The position numbers and the translations under genes were made by a program. From Atopobium sp. oral taxon 199 str. F0494 (GTDB lineage Bacteria > Actinomycetota > Coriobacteriia > Coriobacteriales > Atopobiaceae), in the NCBI RefSeq assembly GCF_000411555.1, contig NZ_KE150486.1, positions 496,001-560,000 of the forward strand: a DNA stretch of 64,000 nucleotides, given 5' to 3'. Shown one piece after another: positions 8,783 to 17,767 of the stretch. Position 1 is the first letter of the stretch. Each line of letters begins with the position of its first letter. The notes under the pieces were generated by a model. That model saw only the letters and a list, made by a program, of their open reading frames with translations, was not told where the DNA came from and ran no database searches.

Positions 8783-8810
8783 TTGAGTACGTTAACATCA
8801 TCAGTATACT
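8783..8810 (+). promoter_or_regulatory. galMKT promoter with operator in the spacer
   Basis: TTGAGT (8783-8788), a 16-bp spacer and TATACT (8805-8810) form a good vegetative promoter about 50 bp before galM. The 10-mer TACGTTAACA occupies 8788-8797, between the two hexamers. The same 10-mer occurs as a perfect inverted pair upstream of mglB. A repressor bound here would block RNA polymerase directly. Confidence 0.75.
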
Positions 8811-8859
8811 AAAGATATCGAAACACAGCTGACTTTGGAAACCTAACTTTGGAGGCGCC

Positions 8860-9924
8860 ATGATTTCTCGTACATCATTTGGAGTCACGCCCAAAGGTTT
8901 ACCTGCATCTACCTATACCCTCTCGGCAGGACCGGTACAGCTGATCCTGACTGACTTTGGCGCCGCGGTCCAATCGCTCAAGGTAGTTGGCAGCGATAAC
9001 AAACAACACGATATCGTCTTGGGCTTCGACAAACTTGAGGACTACTTTGACAATCCCGCCTGCCATGGCGCGACCATCGGCCCTTCGGCAAATCGCATCG
9101 ATAAGGCGGAGGTTCCCCTTCACGGAACTCTCTACCATCTTCCTAAAAACGACGGTCCCTCCAAACAGAACAATCTCCATACCGATCTTGCCCGCGGCTT
9201 GCATAAGCGTCTCTGGCACGCCGCTCCGGATGACGAGAAGAACGCTGTCGTTTTCACGCTTTCTGTCCCCGATGGTGAGTTTGGACTTCCCGGAGCGCGT
9301 CGCTTTACCGTCTGCTATACGCTTGTCTCAACCACAACCGGCACCGAGCTGCTTCTTTCTCAGGAATGCGTCTCTGATCAGCCAACCTTTGTCAATATGA
9401 CTAACCACATGTACTTCAACTTGTCAGGCCACAATTCGGGTACCGTTCGCAACCACGCCGTGCGCATCAACGCAAAGAATTACCTGCCGCTCCGCGCAGA
9501 CTGCGTATCTCAAGGTCTGCGCGCGCCCGTTGCCGGCGGTCCGTTTGATTTTCGCTCAGAAAAACTCATCGGAGCAGATATCGACGCCGACAACGAACAG
9601 CTGCACATTGCTCACGGCTATGATCACTGTTTCTGCATCGACGGATACAGAAGCGAGGCCGCGCCACGCGTCGCGCTTGCAGCGACCGGCGCTAAAGCGC
9701 GGCTTGAAATTGCCCTTACTGCTCCGGGAGCGCATTTCTATACGGGAAATTGGCTCAACGACAGAAACGCCAAGGAGGGCGCCATCTACAGGCCAAATGA
9801 CGGATTTGCCTTTGAGCCGGAATTCTACCCTGACTGTATTCATCATCCGGAGTGGGACCAGTCAATTTGCGAGCCAGAACATCCCTGGCATTCAAAGATT
9901 GTGTATAGGATCACTCCCCGATAA
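8860..9924 (+). CDS. galM: Aldose 1-epimerase (galactose mutarotase)
   Basis: Interconverts beta- and alpha-D-galactose so that galactokinase can act. The 354-residue protein shows the family histidines in NHMYFNLSGH (about residue 180) and HGYDHCF (about 250). The C-terminal FAFEPEFYPD contains the catalytic glutamate. GGAGG sits four bases before the ATG. It is the first gene of galM-galK-galT, and the divergent repressor shares its upstream region. Some members of this family act on other sugars, but the operon makes galactose the likely substrate. Confidence 0.92.
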   Translation: MISRTSFGVTPKGLPASTYTLSAGPVQLILTDFGAAVQSLKVVGSDNKQHDIVLGFDKLEDYFDNPACHGATIGPSANRIDKAEVPLHGTLYHLPKNDGPSKQNNLHTDLARGLHKRLWHAAPDDEKNAVVFTLSVPDGEFGLPGARRFTVCYTLVSTTTGTELLLSQECVSDQPTFVNMTNHMYFNLSGHNSGTVRNHAVRINAKNYLPLRADCVSQGLRAPVAGGPFDFRSEKLIGADIDADNEQLHIAHGYDHCFCIDGYRSEAAPRVALAATGAKARLEIALTAPGAHFYTGNWLNDRNAKEGAIYRPNDGFAFEPEFYPDCIHHPEWDQSICEPEHPWHSKIVYRITPR

Positions 9925-9986
9925 GTCAAAACGGATCTACTCACGGGCTCTTATTTCTTCTTATCTCTCTTTGAAAAGGACGCATC

Positions 9987-11195
9987 ATGACAGATTGCAC
10001 CGCCCCAACAACACGCAGCCAGCACAACGAAGCTCAAGTCCTCTTCACAGAGCAGTTTGGCTCTCGCGAGAAGTACCTTGCAGTCCATGCTCCCGGAAGA
10101 TCTGAGATAGCAGGAAACCATACCGACCATGAAGGCGGCCACGTCATTGCCGGCGCCCTCAATGTCGCTATCAACGGTATCGCTGCTCCCAACGGCAGCG
10201 ATATGATTCGTGTAGCAAGCAAGGGCTACGAGCCTTTTGAACTTAACGCCCACGACCTCAAAAAGAACACGGACGAGCACCTTTCAACCATTGGTATCAC
10301 CCGCGGCATGCTCGCAGGTCTTGTCGAGGCGGGTTATGAACCGGCAGGCTTCGACATTGCCCTTACAAGCACTGTGCCCGGCGGAGGCGGTCTTTCTTCC
10401 TCCGCAGCCATCGAAGCAGCGCTGGGGCGCGCAATGGAGGCGCTTTGGAAAGGACCTCGCCTCTCCCCTGTTGAATTGGCGCTGAAGTGCAAATTCTCTG
10501 AGAATGAATATTTCGGCAAGCCCAGCGGCCTTATGGATCAGCTCTCGGTTTGCATGGGTGGCCTTGCCTATATGGATTTCGAAGATCCCACGGCGCCCAA
10601 GACCGCCAAGCTCGATTGCAACTTCGAAGATTTCGGCTATGCGCTCTGCCTTGTCGATGTGGGATCTGATCATGTCCGCTTTACGGACGAATACGCTGCG
10701 GTTCCCGTTGAGATGCAGCAGGTCGCTGCTGAATTTGGCAAAGACCGCTTGTGTGAGGTAAGCCCAAAGGACTTCAACGCTCGCGTCACCGAGCTCCGCG
10801 AGAAACTCGGAGACCGCGCGTTGCTGCGCGCCATTCATTACTGGTACGAAAACGATCTTGTCGACAAACGCTGGAACGCGCTGCAACACGGCACCATCGA
10901 CACGTTCCTTGCTCTCACCCGCGCTTCCGGCGCAAGCTCCGCGATGTATCTGCAAAATGTTTCAACCGCAGGCAGCTTCCAGCCGGCAATGTTGGCTCTC
11001 GGCCTTGCTGAGCACATACTTGATGGCCGCGGCGCCCTTCGTATTCACGGTGGCGGCTTTGGCGGATCAATCCAGTGCTTTGTTCCTCTCGATATCGTTG
11101 AGACCTTTGTCAAGGAGATGAACGGCTGGTTTGGCGAGCAGGCCTGCCAGCAATACACCATCTCTGAAGAAGGAGCATACGCGCAATGGCTATAA
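9987..11195 (+). CDS. galK: Galactokinase
   Basis: GHMP-family kinase making galactose 1-phosphate in the Leloir pathway. The galactokinase signature APGRSEIAGNHTDHEGGHV is near residues 35-53, the ATP-binding VPGGGGLSSSAA near 125-137, and a third GHMP motif HGGGFGGSIQCF near the end. Length is 402 residues. AAAGGA lies before the ATG. Its last 10 bp overlap the start of galT, so kinase and transferase are coupled. The usual R-x-E variant appears here as RSEIAGNHTDH. Confidence 0.94.
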   Translation: MTDCTAPTTRSQHNEAQVLFTEQFGSREKYLAVHAPGRSEIAGNHTDHEGGHVIAGALNVAINGIAAPNGSDMIRVASKGYEPFELNAHDLKKNTDEHLSTIGITRGMLAGLVEAGYEPAGFDIALTSTVPGGGGLSSSAAIEAALGRAMEALWKGPRLSPVELALKCKFSENEYFGKPSGLMDQLSVCMGGLAYMDFEDPTAPKTAKLDCNFEDFGYALCLVDVGSDHVRFTDEYAAVPVEMQQVAAEFGKDRLCEVSPKDFNARVTELREKLGDRALLRAIHYWYENDLVDKRWNALQHGTIDTFLALTRASGASSAMYLQNVSTAGSFQPAMLALGLAEHILDGRGALRIHGGGFGGSIQCFVPLDIVETFVKEMNGWFGEQACQQYTISEEGAYAQWL

Positions 11196-12838
11196 GTACG
11201 GCGCAGGCTATCCAGAGCTTGATAGATTACGCAGTATCCACCGACCTTATCGGCTGGGACGACCGCATATGGAGCTATAACTTTGTGCTCGACCTTATTG
11301 GAGCCGAGAATATCGCGCCTGATGAAGGGTGGGCGCACGCCGAGGCGCCGTCCATTGACAAATTTGTTGATGAAATCACAGACGAGCAGCAGGCGTTTGC
11401 TGGCACCGGAGTTGCTGCAAGCGAATTTGACCTCGAAGGTATTCTGGGGCTTCTCGCCGAAAAAGCCATCGGACGCGGAAAAGAAGAGAACACGCTTTCC
11501 GGCCGCGACCGCATCTCCATGCGCATCATGGGCACGCTGATGCCTAAGCCTTCCGAGGTCTCCTACACGTTCAAGGCGCTCCATGCGGAAGAGTCGCCAA
11601 AAGTCGCTACCGATTATTTTTACCAGCTCAGCTGTAATGCGGGATACGTCCGCCGCCAAGCTATCGCGCGAAATATCCAATGGAGCGCCTCAACAACATG
11701 GGGCGATCTTGAAATAACCATTAACCTTTCAAAGCCTGAAAAAGATCCCCGTGAGATAGCCGCCGCAGGAGCTGAACTATCTCTGGAAAAGAAGTATCCT
11801 GCATGTCAACTTTGTATTGAAAATGAAGGGTACGCGGGACGAAGCGCCTCTTCTCCCCTCGGGGCCCATCCCGCTCGGCAGAACTTGCGCATCATTCCTC
11901 TTGAGCTTGCCGGCGAGCGCTGGGGATTTCAATACAGCCCCTATGCGTACTTTAACGAGCACTGCATTACTATGAGCGCTCATCACCGTCCAATGCACAT
12001 CGACCGCTCCGCGCTCACCTGTCTTTTTGACTTCGTTGACTACCTGCCTCACTACTTTATCGGCTCAAATGCCGATTTGCCCATCGTAGGCGGATCGATT
12101 CTCAGCCACGATCACTTCCAGGGCGGCGCGCATGAGTTCCCTATGATAAAAGCGGCCGTTTCAGAGACGTTTGCGCTTCCCTCCTATCCTGATGTCAAAG
12201 GCGCCGTTCTCACATGGCCCCTCTCGGTGATTCGCTTGACTTCTTCCAACCGAGAAGCGCTTCTTGAGGCCGCCTGCCATGTCATCGCGGTGTGGAAAAC
12301 GTACTCCGATGAGTCTGTCGGGGTCGTTGCGCGCTCCAAAGACGGAACTCCTCACAATACCGTGACCCCTGTGGTACGCCGTGTGAACGACGTGTACGAG
12401 GCGTATCTCGCTTTGCGGTGCAATATCACGTCAGATGAGCATCCTCTGGGTGTTTTTCATCCTCATGCCGAATACCATCACATCAAAAAAGAAAACATCG
12501 GGCTCATTGAAGTCATGGGTCTTGCCATCCTGCCGCCTCGCCTTGTACCTGAGCTTGACGCGGTTGGCAAAGCGCTTGTCGATGCCGCAGTATGCAGCAA
12601 CGAGGCGGCACTTGAAGCCCAGCTCCTTGAAAAGCCCGAAACACTCTCCCATGCCGCATGGGCCCTTGAGGTGTTTCGCCGCCACAGGGCTGCCATTGCG
12701 CAAAATTCCGCAGACATTGAATCTCTGCTGCATGATGAGGTCGGTGCCGTATTTGCTCACGTCCTAGAAGACGCCGGCGTTTTCAAATGGGACAGTGCGG
12801 GTCGTCAGGGACAGCGCCGCTTTTTGGATGCTCTATAG
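11186..12838 (+). CDS. galT: Galactose-1-phosphate uridylyltransferase, Gram-positive (class II) type
   Basis: Exchanges UMP between UDP-glucose and galactose 1-phosphate. At 550 residues it is the long form found in Firmicutes and some Actinobacteria, distinct from the 350-residue E. coli enzyme. Recognisable pieces are GGSILSHDHFQGG (about residues 307-319, the histidine-rich active region), SPYAYFNEHC, and FHPHAEYHHIKKENIG towards the C-terminus. It overlaps galK by 10 bp. galE, needed to regenerate UDP-glucose, is not in this window. A bidirectional terminator follows at about 12920. Confidence 0.92.
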   Translation: MAISTAQAIQSLIDYAVSTDLIGWDDRIWSYNFVLDLIGAENIAPDEGWAHAEAPSIDKFVDEITDEQQAFAGTGVAASEFDLEGILGLLAEKAIGRGKEENTLSGRDRISMRIMGTLMPKPSEVSYTFKALHAEESPKVATDYFYQLSCNAGYVRRQAIARNIQWSASTTWGDLEITINLSKPEKDPREIAAAGAELSLEKKYPACQLCIENEGYAGRSASSPLGAHPARQNLRIIPLELAGERWGFQYSPYAYFNEHCITMSAHHRPMHIDRSALTCLFDFVDYLPHYFIGSNADLPIVGGSILSHDHFQGGAHEFPMIKAAVSETFALPSYPDVKGAVLTWPLSVIRLTSSNREALLEAACHVIAVWKTYSDESVGVVARSKDGTPHNTVTPVVRRVNDVYEAYLALRCNITSDEHPLGVFHPHAEYHHIKKENIGLIEVMGLAILPPRLVPELDAVGKALVDAAVCSNEAALEAQLLEKPETLSHAAWALEVFRRHRAAIAQNSADIESLLHDEVGAVFAHVLEDAGVFKWDSAGRQGQRRFLDAL

Positions 12839-12919
12839 AGCTTCTCAGCGCTGCTTCTTGACCGCTTCTCATCGCTCTCTACCACTCTCTCATCTCTCAA
12901 CAGATCTTCTCGGCAACAC

Positions 12920-12952
12920 AAAAAAGGCAGACCTCAAACGGCCTGCCTTTTA
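12920..12952. terminator. Bidirectional terminator between galT and mglC
   Basis: Stem GGCAGACC / GGCCTGCC (one mismatch) with loop TCAAAC, flanked by A6 on the left and T4 on the right. It can therefore end both the plus-strand gal transcript and the minus-strand mgl transcript. The 80 bp between galT and the stem are a pyrimidine-rich tract with CTTCTC repeats. Confidence 0.8.
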
Positions 12953-12982
12953 CGTATGACTGTTTACGCTCGAACGGTTTAC

Positions 12983-14638
12983 TTACTTTTTCTGAACATA
13001 CTTCAGAGAGTCAAGGGTAACCGCAGCAAGAATGATAACTCCAGAGAACACGAACTGCAGATTGGTATCGATGCCCAGGATGGTCAGCGAGTACGTCAGA
13101 GCGGTAAAGATAAGAACGCCCGTTGTGACACCCGAAATCTTGCCGATACCGCCGGTGAAGGAAACGCCGCCGACCACGCAGGCGGCAATAGCGTCCATAT
13201 CCCAACCCTGACCGTAGGCAGCGGAGCCGGAACCAACCATGCGCATGCACTCAAGCCACGAACCGAAACCATACAGGATACCAGCCATGACAAAGGCACC
13301 AAGCATAACCTTGAAGACATTGATGCCGGAAACGGCTGCCGCTTCGGGATTACCACCGACGGCATAGAGGTTTTTGCCAAAGGTAGTTTTATTCCAAATG
13401 AACCACACGAGCGCAATGGCAGCGACCGCCCACAAAATGATTGTCGGAAACCCGTTTACGCGCGGAATCACCGCGGCCGGAATGCTCGCCTCGATAGCGC
13501 CGAAAGAAACGCCTTTTGTAGCGTAGGTCACGATACCAAAGATGATGAGCATGTTTGCCATCGTTGAAATAAACGGGTGAATCTTGAACTTCGCCGTAAA
13601 GAAGCCGGCAATGGAGGTAAATATCGTGCACAGGACGATACAGGTCAGCAAAGCGAATATAACCCGCACAGAAATGGGAAGGCCGGTGAAATCGAAAATA
13701 TGGCCGAAGACGCCGCCGGTATTGATACCCTGGTGCATGATGATGGTCGAGGCCGTCATACCCATGCCCACCATACGACCGATAGAAAGATCGGTACCGG
13801 TAAGTAGGATGAGGCCGGCGACGCCGAGGGCCAAGAACATGCGAGGTGACGCCTGCTGAAGAATATTGAGTACGTTGTTATAGGTCAAAAGCTGCGTACC
13901 TTTTACGGCCGGCGTCACGATGCACAAACCAATAAAAACCAGCAAAATAACGATATACAGGCCGTTTTGCAGCAAAAATGAACGCATATTAAAGGAATAC
14001 TTGTAATTCTCCCAACGCTGAGCCTGCGTCTCAAGAGGCGTAAACTTCGACATGCGCAGCTGGTCAATCAAGTGGTACTCATACCCAAACGCGTCATGCG
14101 CCCGGTCCTTGATGCGCTGCAGTTCCTTCTCATAAGTGACTTTTGCGTCAAACTGACGGTTTTTATAAACGTATTTCTCGTCCTTTATTTCCTGAGAATC
14201 GCTCAGCGTGGAAAGCGTCTGGGTGTGCTCGGCTTCAAGCTCCGCCAAGCGCTTCTCGTACTCCTGCTTTGCCGCAACTTTCTCCGCTTTGCAGCTCGCT
14301 TTCACAGGCTCAAGATATTCAGGCGAGAAGTGTTGCTTCAAATAGCTCTCCGCGTCAGCGATCAGTTTTGAAATCTCACCTTTGTGCGTCGCCTCGACCC
14401 TCTTCGCCTTATCGAGAAGAGCCTTCTGCTCGGCAATCTGGGAGGAGCGCTCATCGGCGGTAATCGACTTGTCCCGCTTTATCGATTCAATGTTGCTCAT
14501 TGCGAGGACAGCCTGGTCGGTTCCATCTTTGCGCAATTCATCGATTTGCTTTTGAATGGCGCCTACATACTCGTCAATTGGTTTGCGCAGCTTGAGCTCC
14601 TGCTCGGCTGTCAGGACAGAATCACCTGTGTTTGGCAT
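12983..14638 (-). CDS. mglC: Galactose/methyl-galactoside ABC permease with long N-terminal extension
   Basis: Membrane subunit of the galactose importer. The C-terminal ~330 residues match MglC well, including LYAVGGNPEAAAVSGINV, DAIAACVVGGVSFTGGIG and the final LDSLKYVQKK, with about ten membrane spans starting near residue 225. The first ~200 residues are an added soluble, highly charged, heptad-rich region (coiled coil); E. coli MglC is only about 336 residues. ATG 14638 is preferred to TTG 14647, which would sit on the ribosome site. It is the third gene of mglB-mglA-mglC. The extension lies on the cytoplasmic side of the first span and might touch MglA. Confidence 0.88.
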   Translation of the reverse strand: MPNTGDSVLTAEQELKLRKPIDEYVGAIQKQIDELRKDGTDQAVLAMSNIESIKRDKSITADERSSQIAEQKALLDKAKRVEATHKGEISKLIADAESYLKQHFSPEYLEPVKASCKAEKVAAKQEYEKRLAELEAEHTQTLSTLSDSQEIKDEKYVYKNRQFDAKVTYEKELQRIKDRAHDAFGYEYHLIDQLRMSKFTPLETQAQRWENYKYSFNMRSFLLQNGLYIVILLVFIGLCIVTPAVKGTQLLTYNNVLNILQQASPRMFLALGVAGLILLTGTDLSIGRMVGMGMTASTIIMHQGINTGGVFGHIFDFTGLPISVRVIFALLTCIVLCTIFTSIAGFFTAKFKIHPFISTMANMLIIFGIVTYATKGVSFGAIEASIPAAVIPRVNGFPTIILWAVAAIALVWFIWNKTTFGKNLYAVGGNPEAAAVSGINVFKVMLGAFVMAGILYGFGSWLECMRMVGSGSAAYGQGWDMDAIAACVVGGVSFTGGIGKISGVTTGVLIFTALTYSLTILGIDTNLQFVFSGVIILAAVTLDSLKYVQKK

Positions 14639-14655
14639 ATGTATCAACCCTCTCT

Positions 14656-16164
14656 TTACAGGTACTTTGCGCTGAGGCGCAGGAGTTCTTCTTGGTTGGT
14701 ATGTTTTGTGTCCACAATTCCCGAAAGGCGGCCGTTGGACATCACGCCGATACGGTTGGTAATGCCCAAAATCTCAGGCATCTCGGAAGACACCACGATG
14801 ATGGTTGTCCCCTTCTTTGCCATGTCGATAATGAGCTCATAAATCTCGTATTTAGCGCCGACATCGATGCCTCGCGTTGGCTCGTCCATCAAAAATACCT
14901 TGGGATAGCGCTCAAGCCACTTGCCAAAAATAACTTTTTGCTGGTTGCCGCCGGAAAGACTTGAAATCAAATCATCGGGACCCATGGCCTTAGTGTTCAT
15001 GACCTTAAGTTCTTTGACTGTCGCCTTGGTCATCTTAGGGTCGGAAAGCATGGGTCCGGACTTGTATTGATTGAGGTTGGCGATAGTAGTGTTAAAGGTA
15101 AGATCGCCTTTCAAGAAAAGACCGTTGGCTTTACGCTCTTCGGTAATCATGGCAAAGCCGTGATCCATAGCCTCAGCAGCGCTCGAGAAATTCATAAGAT
15201 GACCGTTGACGTAGACACGACCGGCCGCCCGCGTCCGCACACCAAAAATAGTTTCCAGAAGCTCAGTGCGGCCTGCGCCAACCAAACCGTAAAGGCCGAA
15301 TATCTCGCCTTTTTTAACCTCAAACGTTACATCTTGCAGATACGGCGCGTACTTTGTTGACAGGTGCTGTATCGAAAGATACGTATCACCCGGATTGTTG
15401 TCGACATTGGGGAATCGATTTTCAAGCGAACGGCCTACCATCGCAGCGATAAGCTCATTCATACTGGTCTCTTTGGCGGCTTTGGTCATCACCAATTTGC
15501 CGTCACGCAGCACCGAGACGTCATCGCAGATATCAAAAATCTCATCCATCTTATGGGAAATATAAACCAGGGAAATTCCCTGTTCTTTCAGCATGCGAAT
15601 CATCGAGAAGAGCTTGTCGACTTCCTGAGCCATAAGCGAAGATGTAGGCTCATCAAGCACGATGATTTTTGCGTTATACGAAATCGCTTTCGCAATCTCA
15701 ACCATCTGACGCTGAGAAACGGACATTTTCTTCATCGGCTGCGTCAGATTGACAGTCATGCCTAAACGGCGAAAGAGTTCGTTCGCCTCTTTTTTCATGC
15801 GCCCTTCATCAATGACACCCATGGCATTGACTGGATAGCGGCCTAAGAAGAGATTGTCAATGACATTGCGCTCAAGACATTGATTAAGCTCTTGGTGAAC
15901 CATAGCGACGCCATTTTCAAGCGCGTCCTTAGGTCCGGAAAAGCTGACTTCTCTGCCATCGAGAAATATTTGACCTTCATCTTTTTGATAGGTGCCAAAC
16001 AGGCACTTCATCATGGTGGACTTGCCCGCGCCATTCTCGCCCATAAGACCCATGACCGTACCCCGACGCACTTCAAGATCAATATGATCAAGCACGCGGT
16101 TGCGGCCGAAGGATTTGCTCATGCCCTTAATGGAGAGGACGACATCATCTTGCAAATCAGCCAT
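14656..16164 (-). CDS. mglA: Galactose/methyl-galactoside import ATP-binding protein
   Basis: Double-domain sugar ATPase of the CUT2 class, 502 residues. The first nucleotide-binding domain has GENGAGKST (Walker A) and VLDEPTSSL (Walker B). The second has a degenerate Walker A (GLVGAGRTE), signature LSGGNQQKV and LMDEPTRGIDVGA. An inactive second Walker A is usual for this class. ATG 16164 is chosen because AGGGGTG precedes it; the reading frame open upstream to 16284 spans the intergenic hairpin. It lies between mglB and mglC, the order seen in enteric mgl operons. Confidence 0.93.
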   Translation of the reverse strand: MADLQDDVVLSIKGMSKSFGRNRVLDHIDLEVRRGTVMGLMGENGAGKSTMMKCLFGTYQKDEGQIFLDGREVSFSGPKDALENGVAMVHQELNQCLERNVIDNLFLGRYPVNAMGVIDEGRMKKEANELFRRLGMTVNLTQPMKKMSVSQRQMVEIAKAISYNAKIIVLDEPTSSLMAQEVDKLFSMIRMLKEQGISLVYISHKMDEIFDICDDVSVLRDGKLVMTKAAKETSMNELIAAMVGRSLENRFPNVDNNPGDTYLSIQHLSTKYAPYLQDVTFEVKKGEIFGLYGLVGAGRTELLETIFGVRTRAAGRVYVNGHLMNFSSAAEAMDHGFAMITEERKANGLFLKGDLTFNTTIANLNQYKSGPMLSDPKMTKATVKELKVMNTKAMGPDDLISSLSGGNQQKVIFGKWLERYPKVFLMDEPTRGIDVGAKYEIYELIIDMAKKGTTIIVVSSEMPEILGITNRIGVMSNGRLSGIVDTKHTNQEELLRLSAKYL

Positions 16165-16244
16165 TTTATCACCCCTTTGTTTCTCTCGTACTGTTCTTCT
16201 CGCGGTATATTTCTGGCCTGCAAGAAGCCAGCTATCGAGAAACA

Positions 16245-16277
16245 CCGAGAGGAGAGGAGCAGCTCCCCTCCTCTCGG
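16245..16277. other. Strong intercistronic hairpin between mglB and mglA
   Basis: A near-perfect 15-bp stem (14 pairs plus one mismatch) with a 3-base loop, built from CCGAGAGGAG and CTCCTCTCGG arms. No U-run follows on the minus strand, so it is not a classical terminator. Such hairpins after binding-protein genes often shield the upstream mRNA from 3' decay, letting cells make more binding protein than ATPase and permease. That role is inferred. Confidence 0.75.
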
Positions 16278-16301
16278 ATTGCACGCAGTTACAGCAGTCG
16301 G

Positions 16302-17600
16302 TTAGTTCTGAAGGAGCTGCGTATAAGACGAGCCATTGTCGGTCTTAACCATGTTGATGGCGAAGGCGTCGTACTCGCTTGGGTTGCCAAGGCGGTTGGT
16401 GATATTCGCCTCAGTCTGGCCGTCGCCGCCGATATACTCGACCTTGAGGTTCAGAAGCTTGTCATACTTCTGAAGCAGCGGCTGATAGGTGGAGCTCAAG
16501 AAGTTATCAGCGGAGTTGTAGATGTTCAGCCACACCTTCTTCTCAGGGCTCTTGGAGGCGTCAAGCTGCTTCGAAGCGTCAGGATACGGAGTGGTTGCAT
16601 CCAAGAAGTCCTTGTAGTTGTCACTAGTAACGGCAACGTTCAGCGCGTAGTAGGAACGCTGATCGGCTTCGTATTTGTAGTCGCTGGAGGACAAAACGTT
16701 TCCTGCGTCATCCTTGGAAGAAATACCCGTATTGATGTCGACGCCATCAAGGGCATTACGAAGCAGACGGAGCGTCAGGTACGCCTGAATATCCGGGTGC
16801 TGGGAGATGGTGCCGGTGAAACCATCGGCGATGGCGGCCACCGCGTCGGAGTTGGCGTCGTATCCAAAGGTCGGAAGGCCTTCCTTCTTGGAATAGGCGT
16901 TAAACATTGCCATGCCCATACCGTCGTTATTGGAGACGACGACGTCAATCTGATCGCCAAAGTCAGCGGCCCAGGCGGAAATGGCGTTGCCTGCGGTTGC
17001 CGCGTCCCATGTGGCGCCGGCGGAATTCTTCATTTCCTGGGAGGCAAGCTCACGAACCACATAGGTCTTGCCGTCAACGTCAAGTTTGCCGTCCTGTACA
17101 ACCGTTGCGGAACCATCGAGGTTCTTGCCGACAGGATCAGATACAACCTTGCCGTCCTTCTCGACAGCCGTGCCCAAAGCCTTACGGACACCGCGCGTAC
17201 GAGCGATGGAGTCATTGTGGCCGATGTCGCCGATGGCGAGAACGTAGCCAATGGTTCCGTCGCCGTTGCGGTCAAGTTTGGCGGCGTTCTTCTTCACATA
17301 CTCAAGGACCATCTTGCCCTGCTCTTCAGCGCCCTGATTGGCGTCAAAGCCGACATAGTAGGTGTCCTTGTTAAAGTTCAACGTAGCCATATCCAGCTCA
17401 CCGGTAGAGCTGTTGGACGGCTGGCGATTAAAGAAGACAACCGGCTTGTCCTTATTTGCTACCGCGCCACCAGCAGAAGCATTTTTGCCGGAATCATCGC
17501 TCTTGTTGCTGTTGTCGCAACCCGCAAGCGCACTTGTGCCGGCAACGCTCAGAACGCCAAGACCACAGAACTCAACAAACTTACGACGAGACATCTCCAT
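16302..17600 (-). CDS. mglB: Galactose/glucose-binding lipoprotein, apparently a circularly permuted MglB
   Basis: Extracytoplasmic sugar receptor of the mgl importer, 432 residues. An N-terminal SRRKF and hydrophobic stretch end in lipobox LAGC (C28), so it is a lipoprotein, perhaps Tat-exported. After a Ser/Gly linker the mature part begins at PVVFFNRQPS (N58), which is internal in E. coli MglB. Family landmarks follow in order: EF-hand-like calcium loop DRNGDGTIG (110-118), H128/D130/R134, W198, NND (224-226) and FGYDA (D248). The piece that should come first (IYNSADNF with D365 and F367, then YDAFAINMV) is placed at residues 354-432. The old ends are joined by a linker at about 335-353. 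Start ATG 17600; ATG 17594 is possible. Confidence 0.9.
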   Translation of the reverse strand: MEMSRRKFVEFCGLGVLSVAGTSALAGCDNSNKSDDSGKNASAGGAVANKDKPVVFFNRQPSNSSTGELDMATLNFNKDTYYVGFDANQGAEEQGKMVLEYVKKNAAKLDRNGDGTIGYVLAIGDIGHNDSIARTRGVRKALGTAVEKDGKVVSDPVGKNLDGSATVVQDGKLDVDGKTYVVRELASQEMKNSAGATWDAATAGNAISAWAADFGDQIDVVVSNNDGMGMAMFNAYSKKEGLPTFGYDANSDAVAAIADGFTGTISQHPDIQAYLTLRLLRNALDGVDINTGISSKDDAGNVLSSSDYKYEADQRSYYALNVAVTSDNYKDFLDATTPYPDASKQLDASKSPEKKVWLNIYNSADNFLSSTYQPLLQKYDKLLNLKVEYIGGDGQTEANITNRLGNPSEYDAFAINMVKTDNGSSYTQLLQN

Positions 17601-17656
17601 AGGATTTGCCCTTTCTCTGTATATCGCGTTCTTTACGCGACACTAACCTTGCCGAA

Positions 17657-17684
17657 TACGTTAACAAACCTGTATGTTAACGTA
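17657..17684. promoter_or_regulatory. Inverted-repeat operator candidate upstream of mglB
   Basis: TACGTTAACA (17657-17666) and TGTTAACGTA (17675-17684) form a perfect 10-bp inverted repeat with an 8-bp spacer, about 60 bp before mglB. The same 10-mer sits in the galM promoter spacer. The CG-centred half-sites look like LacI-family operators. I could not fix the mgl -35/-10 with confidence; TATACA near 17620 on the minus strand is one possible -10. Confidence 0.65.
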
Positions 17685-17767
17685 CCCATAACTTCGCCCA
17701 GCGGTCGTTTGCGTGTGGTAAACGGGCGAAAATCGCTCATTTTGCGTTATTTTTGTGAGGTCAATAT

